This document shows, in pieces, positions 40,001-52,000 of a stretch of DNA of 64,000 nt. Each line of letters opens with the position of its first letter. Within the stretch, counting starts at the first letter, position 1. Below the pieces are notes generated by a model. The model was not told the DNA's origin, did not search any database, and was given only the letters and a program-made list of their open reading frames with translations. The position numbers and the translations under genes were made by a program. Origin of the DNA: Hanleya hanleyi (Eukaryota > Mollusca > Polyplacophora > Lepidopleurida > Hanleyidae); assembly GCA_036873755.1 (NCBI GenBank), contig JAVTVY010037000.1, positions 62,001 through 126,000 on the forward strand, in the 5' to 3' direction.

Positions 40001-43000
40001 TGAGTCCATTTCGGATCGATATATATCTTTGAAGAGCTTACCAATAATGTAGATCAGGCCTTTGCTACATGTAGTTGTTTGTTTCTTGTGACCTTGGTTT
40101 CCAAAACACACATGCTACATGCGATAATTATTTATTATTAATTGTGGATCATGCAAACCAAATGGATGTAAATATGAAGAAATGGAGATCTTTTGCACTT
40201 GAAAATCATAAATCCCGTATGAATTTTAATCTTAAATCCCGATTGAATTTTAATTATTTACTCCTAAAATTTAGATGTGAGGTCAGGAGAAAGGAACAAT
40301 CAACTAACAGTGACCTCAAGTTTTTTAGAGTGCCATAACAGGGAACAAGAGTTCAATTCAACCCCAAAATCCATCTTTTAGTCGCAACACTTTGGTCAAC
40401 ATTGTCTGAAGTTATTCCTAAATGGGTCTGTACAATCCGATATCAGGTCATCAGCCATATCAGTAATCTTCCACATTCTGATATTGCTATGTGTAAGATG
40501 TAAAATTTCAAATACATGTAGTTGAGATGGGGAAAGGCTTTAATTTGCGGGATGGAGTGTGTTCAGTGGCGGCATGCCTCCAGGGGAAGAAGATGGATTC
40601 AATAACAGACTTGTAGCTCCCTTAGGGACCATTCAAAATTTATCCTGAGGGGGAGCCGGTGGAATTTGAGGGGGGGTCACCAATAACTTCGAGCCCTACG
40701 AAGGGGGGGTCATGTGTAACTAGACTGTGTGTAGAGGGGGGGTCATCAGTAACTTGATAAATGATGATGATAATTGGACAGCTATTCAGCTAGGATTTCT
40801 TGAGCTTCTGTATGAATTTCATGTTTTTAGGTCGAAGAACCAGGCTGGACTTAGATCAGGAAACACATGCTACGGCTTTGTTTATCCATGGAGCCTACTA
40901 AAACAGTAGGCTCTATGGTTTATCATAAGCCTAAACAGCATACAGTACCATAGATAGACCTATGTTCTGTTAGCATTAATCTCTGTACAAACCTCCTGTA
41001 GTGTAGTAGGACATGAGACCGGTAAATGGCTTTATATTCATATTTACTCTTCTCAAGATGTATTAAAACCTAGGCCCCTATTCATACCAGCTAGATTTGA
41101 GTTACTACACAGTGCATCTAGCAAATCCTTTATCTAAACACATCCAGGTGCAGTGCAGCCTGGACATTGTGGACATTGACCAGCTAAACTAGAGGTTCCG
41201 CTTTGACCCTTGAGTTGCCGCTCCGGCATGAAGCCTATGCTGGTTGTTTTTTTTAAGCAAAAACATACGTCTCCCCCAACCTCCCACCTTGCCTTGAATG
41301 GGCACATAATTTAAGGGAAAGTGCTATAAAATGAATGTAGCAATAAGTATCCTAAACAAAGCTGCGCATCTAAAAATATTAATTACAAAGAGGCGATTTT
41401 TATTGTTGCAGTAACCCAGTGAGGAGTCGGGATTTATATAGCAATGAGTGGATTGTCTACAGCGTCCAACCAATGTGAAATACATGTAATTGTGAAGCAT
41501 CAACTATTTCGAAACTGATCACACTATAGGAAAGATGCAAAACATACAAGAGCCACACCTATAGTATACATGCTGTACCGTATAGAAGTTTCATGCATCT
41601 GCCTTCAGTAGTTTCCAAGATATGGAGTGAACAAAAATTGGACAGACAGATAAGCACATTTTGCATGGACCCACGCAAGCACTAGCTCACACCCAAACCT
41701 AATTAGATCATAAGGCCATTTCAATTAAGCGTCCATCCAAGTTTGGTGAAATTCCGTCGAGTAGTTCTCCAGATATCTTGCAGACAAGGTATGTACAGAC
41801 ATGAACAATTAGATGGACGGACGGACGATGGACATGGATAAATGCACACACACACCCAAACCTAATCAAATGAGGGGGCTATCCCAATGAACCTTCCATC
41901 CAAGTTTGGTGAAATTCTGTCCAGTAGTTCTTCAGATACCTTGCAGAAAGGGCCTGTATATACATATACATGTACAAGTACATGGATAGCCTAACATGGA
42001 CAGATGGACGGACACCGAACATGGACGAACGCACACACAAACCAAAACCTAATCAGATGAGAGGGCTATCCCAATAAAGCTTCCACCCAAGTTTGGTGAA
42101 CTTCCGTAACGTTGTTCTCCAGATATCTTGCAGACAAGGCCTGTATATACATGTACAAGTAGATGAACGGACGGACGGACACCCGACACGGATGAATGCA
42201 TGCACACATACACCAAAACCTGACCAAATGAGGGGGCTATCCCAATGAAGCTTCCATCCAAGTTTGGTGAAATTCCGTCCAGTAGTTCTTAAGATATCTT
42301 GCAGACAAGGCCTGTATATACATGTACAAGGAGATGGACGGACGGACGAACACCGGACATGGATGAATGCACGCACACACACCAAAACCTAATCAAATGA
42401 GGGGGCTATCCCAATGAAGCTTCCATCCAAGTTTGGTGAAATTCCATCCAGTAGTTCTCAAGATATCTTGCAGACAAGGCAAGGGGACGGACAGACATCC
42501 ATCCAGACATCCAGACAGCACAAACACTAGATGTCTCCCCCCAACATAGTTGGGGGAGACATAATGAATATAGCTTGCATTTTGAGACTGAAACAAACCA
42601 TTCAATAATTTATGCTGCCCCAAAGTTGAAGAAATAAATTGTGGCGTACTACAAGACAAGTTGTACTGACGGTAGTTAATGTCATGATGAGGATAATATT
42701 ATAAAATATAATAATTTTAATAGTTTTATAATAATAAAACACCGTCTATTTTTTGCAGGGTTTTTGTAGCGAAGCCGACATGATGAATGCATGAAATTAA
42801 TCATGTCGGATTCGTCCGAATTTTTATAAAGTTTATCTCTATGTCAGTATAACAAACATAACCTCATTGTTTCCCTGAGCGGTTGTATGTAGTATTATCT
42901 GTCATCATGATGCAGTATGACAATTTTATCTCAAACCGGTGAATGCGAATAAATACATCATACAGAATGTAATCTCCCAGCTTCTCGCAGTTTAATGTTG

Positions 43001-46000
43001 TACTGCAGAACTGTGTCCCGTTCCCTGTCACTTTTTCATATGTATAATACCATACCGCGAATCACTTTATCAACGAATAGCTCTTCATGTCATTAACGTG
43101 TTTTCAATCGGTCTTAATATAATTCCACACTGCATCATTTAGTGCCCCTGGCTATGTTGGAATGGTGTACGGACATTTCCCCCATGGACATTTCCCCCAG
43201 TGGGCATTTGCCCCAGTGGACATTTCCCCCAGTGGACATTTCTTCCACCCTATATTTTTAGGTTATTTTGAACATGGTTTTTAAATAATTTTGTAATAAC
43301 GCAATTTGTTTTTTCTGTATATAAAGATATAAGGATTTCCAGATGTTTTACGATAATTGAGTCACAAAGTGATAAGTTATTATACATATACACAGTATCT
43401 ATCAGTATTATACAGTCAGCACATTTTGAAACAATATAAAAGAAGTATACATGGTATATAGCGTAACATTAACTGTGTCCATTGAAGGAAATGTCCACCG
43501 GGGGAAATGTCCATGGGGGGCATGTCCGCTGGAGGAAATGTCCACTGGGGGAAATGACCTGGATTCGTTGGAATTGGGCGTGTGTTTGTGGTGAGATGGG
43601 GGGGGGGGGTCATTGATAAATATGGTATCAGGTGAGGGGGGGTCACTGGTAACCTTCCAGCCAAAGGAGGGGGGGTCACACATAACTTAGGGTCATCAGT
43701 TGAATTTACACCGCCCCCCCCCTCAAGATAAATTTTGAACGGTCCCTTAGAGTACGGGGTTGAGTGAAGCTTAGTAAATTTTGGAGATAGAGTGTCAGAG
43801 TTCAGTCGGGATATATACTCTTGGGGTTAAAGTGAAAGGGAACAATGATTGCAGCATGATGTAAACTCATAAAATATATGAGGGTTGGGGGTGGGACAAG
43901 GCTTGGCTTTGGTGATATTTAAGGGAAAGGCGACCACAGCAATGATAAACAGCCTCATCGAAATAAGAATTACAGCTTTACCCTTAAAACTACTTCATAC
44001 CGGTAAAGATTGACAGATGTGTACTTACATGTTTATTTTCAAAGTGACTTTTTTTTGTTTTTTTTGTTTTTTTGTGAAGACATGCAGCTCATGACACCTT
44101 TGAATTACAACACAGGAAGGAAGCAATCAGAGATTGCTCAATTGTATGCCCCCCCTTCCACTTTAATCCGACACTGCCCCGCCATTGTTCTGTTCTTTAT
44201 TGGTTGGTGGAGGCCTAATTTGGATAATTATAAAAATTCTGTTTCAGTCACTTTTTTGCCATGCCTCACATAATACATATTCCAAGTATCAAGCAACAAG
44301 TGATAATACGATGCTTTGATGCAAGCTGGTCGCCAGGGCTTTCGCCAAATCCGAAAATGTGACCTGGTCATGAGACCTACATTCCTTGGGAGTATATTGT
44401 GGTGAAATTATGAAGCGATCAGTGAACTTTGAATTTTGCACCCAATTCACTGTTTTTGGGGCAATTTTATACTTCAGGACCTATGTTGTTTGCTTTGGAA
44501 TGTAGAATAACATATAATATAGACATTTTCCTGGTTCAAATCAGTTATGGACCGAGATCCAGCTTGGACAAATAAATATATCCCATTCACTTAGGTTTAA
44601 ACAAAGGGCCATAACTCTTGAAAATATAACCGAAAACAGAGAACTTCACGCTGCACATCTATGGGTCACTGACCAAATATCATGCAAATTTCGTACTTGT
44701 TCATACAATATTAACCGAGATCGAGCCCTACAAATCCCAATTCACAAAGATTTGAAGAAAAAAGGGCCATAACTCTTGAAAATATAGGCGAAATGTGGAG
44801 AAACTTTACGTTGCACAACTGTGGGTCACTGACCACATATCCTGCAAATTTCATAATTGTCCATACAATATTAACCGAGATCCAGCCCGGACAAGTTCCA
44901 ATTCACAAAGATTTGAAGAAAAAAGGGCCATAACTCTTGAAAATATAAGCGAAATGTGGAGAAACTTCACGCTGCACAACTACAGGGCACTGACCACACA
45001 TCCTGCAAAGTTTCATAATTGTCCATACAATATTAACCGAGATCGAGCCCTACAAATCCCAATTCACGGAGAAATCAGGAACAAAGGGCCATAACTCTTG
45101 AAAATATAGGCGAAATGTGGAGAAACTTTACGTTGCACAACTGTGGGTCACTGACCACATATCCTGCAAATTTCATAATTGTCCACACAATATTAACCGA
45201 GATCCAGCCCGGACAAGTTCCAATTCACAAAGATTTGAAGAAAAAAGGGCCATAACTCTTGAAAATATAAGCGAAATGTGGAGAAACTTCACGCTGCACA
45301 AATACAGGGCACTGACCACATATCCTGCAAATTTCATAATTGTCCATACAATATTAACCGAGATCCAGCCCGGACAAGTTCCAATTCACAAAGATTTGAA
45401 GAAAAAAGGGCCATAACTCTTGAAAATATAAGCGAAATGTGGAGAAACTTCACGCTGCACAACTACAGGGCACTGACCACATATCCTGCAAATTTCATAC
45501 TTGTCCATACAATATTAACCAAGATCCAGCCCGGACAAGTCCCATTCACAGAGATTTCAGAAAAAGGGCCATAACCCTTGAAAATCATACCGGAACTCGG
45601 AAAAAACTCTACGCTGCACAACTATGAGCCACTGGCCACATTCCATGCAAGTTTCAATCCTGTCCATCAAATATTAACCGAGATATTGCCCGGACAAAAA
45701 ATTCGGACGGACAGACGGACGGACAAAGCGATCGCTATATGCCCCCCCTCTAGTTAGAGGGGGGGGCATAATAAAATATTCAGTTCATACTTGGGCTGCT
45801 CCTCGAATGTTGACAATTAAGGTAAGTGGTCATTCAATCTAACATTGTTAAGTAATTGAGTTGAAAAGTGTTCTAAAAGTGACCGAATTATTATAGACCT
45901 TTACCATACCTTAATTTGCATGAGGTCAGTATGATAATTATACAATATATTCAACATTCTGGGGACTACGCGACACATTTTTACTTTGATTACTGTTCTG

Positions 46001-49000
46001 CAATGTTATTCATGTACATGCAGCTCTCACAATTTACTATGTAATGCCGGAGCAAACGCTGTTCAAAGTAAAATCGATTGTCGAGGCAGCATCTCATTGA
46101 AAAGCTATATGTACATACCATTATCAGTGCAATAAACATGAGGGCGAGACTCACAAAACCCCTCGGCTTTCCCCAAGCATTTGAGAAATGTGCAACATAT
46201 TATGGCTATATTTACCAATCATCCAAAATTGTCCTTTTTAGATAATATCATTAATTGTGCAGACATAACATGCAGCTAATTACTTCCCAATTATTTGGAA
46301 CTGTTCATGGTTAGGCTGCTCCTCGAAATGTTGACAAGGGAAAAGATCATCCAATCTATAAACATTGTTATGTAATTGAGTTGAAAAGTGGTCTAAAAGT
46401 GAATTAGACCTCACTATACCTAAATTTGTCCATATTACCATAATGCCTATGTAATAAAAACTGAACAGCATAATGACTGATTTATAGCGAAAGACTTTTG
46501 AAAAAGTGTTGAGGCAAAATGTATTTTGATGAAGCAAACTGCATTTGTCTTAGCATTTTATTTTTGCCGAGGTCATTTTTTTGAGTTGTACATGTACAGT
46601 ACAAGGCAGAAATAACTTGCTCATAAACGCGAGTGAAAAAAAACATTTTCGCGACTATAATTTATTAATCGCAGCCGGAAAACTCGCCTAAATCGCGCAA
46701 AAAAGCCAAAAGCATAATCGCGACTGAAATGCGTACGGTCGACGCGTTTCAGTCGAGATTATGCTTTTGTTTTTTAGTGCGATTTAGGCAAGTTTTCCGG
46801 CTGCGATTAATAAATTAAAGTCGCGAAAATCTTTTTTTTCACTCGCGTTTATGTGCAAGTTATTTCTGCCTTGTACTGTACGTGGCGACTACTCGACTAC
46901 ATGTATTTAAATGACCTACTTAGATTATTGCTCTGCAGTGTTATTACTCGATGTTTTCATTCTAATAGATATTCATTTAACTACCGTACAGGTATGTACA
47001 TGTGTTGTTGGAATTGTGTATTTACATCAACCTGTTCTACATGTATACTATGTTTGGAGCACACCCTGAACATCATTAATGTATTCTATACCATGTATTT
47101 GGGACGCCTCTTGTATCTCAATTGCTCTGCACTTGCATGTTAGCTGTAAACGGAAGTAATTATTCGTGGTAAATGTGTCAACATTCCATCCACATCCTGT
47201 CATTACTTACATTCATGTACTGTAGTTTATTCACAAATGGCTTGACCCACCTCTCTATCCTGATGCAGGAAATACATCTCTCAGGGCCTGATCTAGACTT
47301 TTAGTTTGGGCACCCATACATGGCGCAAAGTGTGATAAGTTATAGTGAAATAGACTGTGATGTGGGACTGTCGAGGCCCAGGGAAGAATTAAATGGCCTA
47401 AATACAGCCTGATAACGTAATATTTGGCAACAGTACTTGCATAAGTATTGGTTTCAGCCTGTTCAGAGAAAGAATTTGCTAAAAAAAAAAAAAAAAAAAA
47501 ACCCCAATTCATGGTCCCAATATTTAAATTGAAAGTATTTTGAACCTTCATAAACCAGAACTCTGTCAAAACTGACATTATCTCGTCCCAAGCATGGTCG
47601 GTATACACAGGTTTCATTGTACATGTAACACTTGCATGTGAACCAGAGAATGATTGGGTCATGCCCCTACATCTTTCTCATCCTACTAGGGTCATAGGGC
47701 AACATTGCCCAGTGGCACGCATGCAACAACATAAGACTCCTTAAATGGTACAGCGTGAGTCAAAAAAAAAATGTCCACATGTGGTTTTGTTCATTTTAAT
47801 ATTCTTATGAAGTTATAATTTATTGTGTGTAACACATGGAAGGGTACTTCATCTCTCCACTATATTCATTCATGGCATGTTTTATTCATGGAAGAAAATA
47901 TACACATATTGTGTACTGTATAATATACATGTACCAATGGTGCTCATGAAAGGAAAGTGCATTCTCTTCCTAACGCAGAAATGAGTGAACACAGCAGTTG
48001 ATAAAGAAACAAGAATGAGACTCTTCACTGTTCATCTATTTTCAGATATTGCGGCTGCATTTTTACCTGCGGCACGCAGGTCTACGGGAGGCTCGCGTTG
48101 TTGTTCTTGTTGTTGTTCTTGTTCTTGTGACTTTTTGAAATGCGCATGCGCTAAGAGAGTGTGATCTCTGCCACACTTTTCTTTTCAACCTCCGATCTCA
48201 CATGACAATACTGTCTTCAAGCGCGTTTGAAATTCATTTGCAACTATATTCGATGGAATGAATTATTGCTTCGTTAATTATTATATATGAGAATAGTGTG
48301 AATAACGTCGAAGGACCTACGAAGTAGGGTAGGCGTTAGGACTCCGACACGCACTGTGCTCTTGGACCCCCAGTTGAAATCCTGCCAATATTAAGATGGG
48401 CACGGCCCAAGTTAGAATCACCAGTGATTTTAATCAAAAATCCCCAGAAATTTTCATCAAAAGTAGGTCCACTCGAAACATGCTGGCAACAGTCCCCTAA
48501 TGCACCTTCATGCCCAGTGTGAATAGCGTCAGAGGACCTACGAAGTAGTGTATGCATTAGGACTCAGACACGCACTGAACTCTTGGACCCCCAGTTGAAA
48601 TCCTGCCAATTTTAAGATGGGCACGGCCCAAGTTAGAATCACCAGTGATTTTAATCAAAAATCACCAGAAATTTTCATCAAAAGTAGGTCCACTCGAAAC
48701 ATGCTGGCAACAGTCCCCTGATGCACTTTAATCCTAAAAATCAAGGTTCTAATATCAACAGTAACACTCAAATATAACATATCTCTCAGATATAACATAT
48801 ATATAAATATTAATATTCATGTCACTGTTCCATTTTTTCTCTAGTTGTATTCCTCTTAAAATTTTGTACTCTGCCTTTGACTGGTGTTTGTACAATAAAA
48901 TCTTGAATCTTGAATGATTATTTTGCCGACGAAAGGATTCAGATGGACTCACTCATTACCGGACAATTTCAAATGGTAGCCCACTTCGAAGAGACAGAAA

Positions 49001-52000
49001 TGACTATGTAGTATTTAATGAGTTGGACACCCCTGTGCGCGAACAATACCTCGCAGTCGTGCAGTTATATTGTGCACTTTCGGTTGCATGACATTCGGCA
49101 AATAGCTATTTTGAATGATTCTCTTTCAGAACACAGCCTCTCTATCCTCATTCTCGCAAGCCAGGGCCTTGATTCGCTGGTATTGATGTTCCCGTCCTCT
49201 TCCGCACTCAGAATCCCTTTAGAATAGCATTAATCACTTCCGAAAATTCAATAGTTATGTGTATCAGCAGACAATGCGCAGAAACATATTGCATTTGACA
49301 TCATTTTCTCAAGTCAGAGCCCATTTCTGCTAGAATTTACTGGTTCTATACAAAATTTACGTTACTTTGTCAGTTTTACGAATGGAAGGACGTCATTTAT
49401 TAGCAGATGCTGACCATAAAAGCGATCTATTTGTCCTCGTTGTCAAAAGCTAGGGCCTTGATTTCCAGGAGAGGAGAATTCGACATCATTCTCTTACACA
49501 CATACCTTGTTTAGTGAACTAGCCCTGACATTTTCCACTTAAATTACCTTCGAAAAGGCAAGTTTGAACTTGTCAGATGAGATGATATTTCCTAAGAATG
49601 AAATAGTTAATGTCTTGGTATTGACTCGCTGCATGGAAAATAGTGTCAAGGTATTTAGTTTGCAGGTGACACGCAAATACAGAAACTTAATTAATTAGTC
49701 CAATTGAATATCAAGACTGTCACAGGCCTTAATTTAATAGTGAAAAGTGTCATTATGCCTCTTGGACAGTTTGATAAAGCCTTCAACCCCATTCCATAGT
49801 TTCACAGATCAGAGTGATAGACCTTATACTAAATTCATTGAAAATTAAGGAAATATAAACTTTCCATTATGCTCGGCAACGTAAGCGAGAAGGGAGACTG
49901 AAGAGCGTAGATTTTTGCGCTATGACTAAACCCTTGAAATTTATTTGAATTCCAAATATTTGAAAGCCTTTTTGATTTGCAAAAATCAACGGCTGAACCG
50001 AATGTTTTGAAATTTGGCATACACGATACTTATACCAAGATATTGCCAAACCGATAATTGTGACTTCGTCTGTCAATTCAGTATAGACGGCATGGACCAG
50101 TCAAAATCGTTGGATTTTGAACGGGGAAAGTGAATATATATATATATGGTATCAGACCTATTAGGCAATTCCTACAATTGTGAGTTAGAATCTGAAAATT
50201 ACTTCCCTGGGCATGAAAACACTGGCAGATGTTGTTTTTTCTACCATTACCACTACCTCCGCTGATATGCCTTTCACTGTATTATTGCCACTGCCGCAGG
50301 TTTTGACTACAATGTAGTCATTTCTCACTTGTTTTCCAATGCCAAGTAAAAACTCACGGAGAGACAGTCTTAAACTGCAACAGAGATACCTGAAACCGGC
50401 TAAACATGTGAAGTGTTGTCATTCCTGAGTCCATTTTCATACATTTCCACATTATGTAGAGAATGCACTTTCTATCCATGAGCGTCATTGGTATATACAC
50501 ACTATCTGTATATTTTTGTCCATAAATAAAACATACAATGAATGGGTGGATATAGCATAGAGAGGGAGTACCCTTCGTTCTGTTATATTCATATATAAGT
50601 TATATCTTCAAATGAATAAATTAACAAAACCACAGGTGGACATTATTTTTTAACTCACCCTGCATTAACCAATGGCAATGGAGATCACTCTCCAGGATTT
50701 TGGTTTGTGTGAGTGACAGGGTTCGTGCACAGAAATTCAGAATGAATTCCATGACTTTCCATGACCTTTTATGGACAAATTCCATGACTTTTTCATGACA
50801 TATCAGAAATTCTCTATGGATAATGGGAGCATCGAGAAAATCAGTCCACAGTCATGACGAGTGAGAAGAGAATTTTCATGGCATTTCTTTTTACACTGAT
50901 GTAATTTGAGAACCACCATTCCTCCTAAATGCACGCTAGGAGTTCAAGAGAATTCTGGGAACAAAGTTGCCTCCCCTGATGCACACTTGATCGCATTCGG
51001 AGAACACATTCAACATTCGGCAGATAGAACATTCGCTGGTCCAGGAAAATCATCTTTTCGGTGAAAAAAAATCAAGAGAAATATTGACCTGGCTGACATT
51101 TTCAAGTTCCATTTATTTTTGCCATGACCTCTCACAAAAATCAATGACCAGACACAAAATTCCATGACTTTCAAAGCCTGGAAAATCAATTTTCAAATTC
51201 CATGACTTTCCAGGATTTTCCATGACCGCGGGAACCCTGAGTGATGCGAGAGTCATCACTCCCTCCAATATCATTGATGCGAGAGTCATCACTCCCTCCA
51301 ATATCATTGATGCGAGAGTCATCACTCCCTCCAATATCATTGATGCGAGAGTCATCACTCCCTCCAATATCATTGATGCGAGAGTCATCACTCCCTCCAA
51401 TATCATTGATGCGAGAGTCATCACTCCCTCCAATATCATTGATGCGAGAGTCATCACTCCCTCCAATATCATTGATGCGAGAGTCATCACTCCCTCCAAT
51501 ATCATTGATGCGAGAGTCATCACTCCCTCCAATATCATTTTCTTTGCTCTGCAATTTTGAGAATGATCAAAAGCTCTCCTGCAGGAAAAAATAGGAGAGT
51601 GATGAAAAGCACGAGTGATAACTCTCCTTAAATCTGAGAGATTGACGCACACATGCATGGATGGCTCATCTTATCCTATAGATATATATATTATTTGTTT
51701 TACCTTGCAGGTTTGCTACATGTACATGTAGTGAAACATGTGCGATGCCAGTTTCAACCACACACCTCTCATTTACATGTACCTCTTAGAAGAGCAATTA
51801 CCTGTTTTAACTCTATAGAGGAGAGCAATTACCTGTTTTAACTCTATTGAGGAGAGAAATTATCTGATGTAACTCTATTGAGAGCAATAACCTGTCTTAA
51901 CTCCATTGAGGAGAGCAATTACCTGTCTTAACTCCATTGAGGAGAGCAATTATCTGTCTTAACTCTATTGAGAGCAATTCCCCGTCTTAACTCCATTGAG

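Larger units (their letters stand above)
40618..43749. mobile_element. 3.1-kb DNA element with G-rich subterminal repeats
   Basis: The left end CTTAGGGACCATTCAAAATT and the right end (reversed) CTAAGGGACCGTTCAAAATT are inverted. Both sides continue with TTATC(C/T)TGAGGGGG and then three spaced GGGGGGTCA(C/T) blocks. Inside lie a family F pearl-like element and a GGACATTTCCCCC foldback element. No transposase was seen. The superfamily is uncertain. Confidence 0.65.

Noticed and set aside
43408..43683. Proline-rich minus-strand frame
   Set aside because: It is a translation of the GGGGGGTCA and GGACATTTCCCC repeats.
51242..51540. CRISPR-like array
   Set aside because: Repeats are contiguous with no unique spacers, and the genome is animal.
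51113..51658. 181-codon frame with [11 protein letters not shown] repeated
   Set aside because: It arises because the 33-bp repeat period is divisible by three, and both strands are open. It extends into a MITE.
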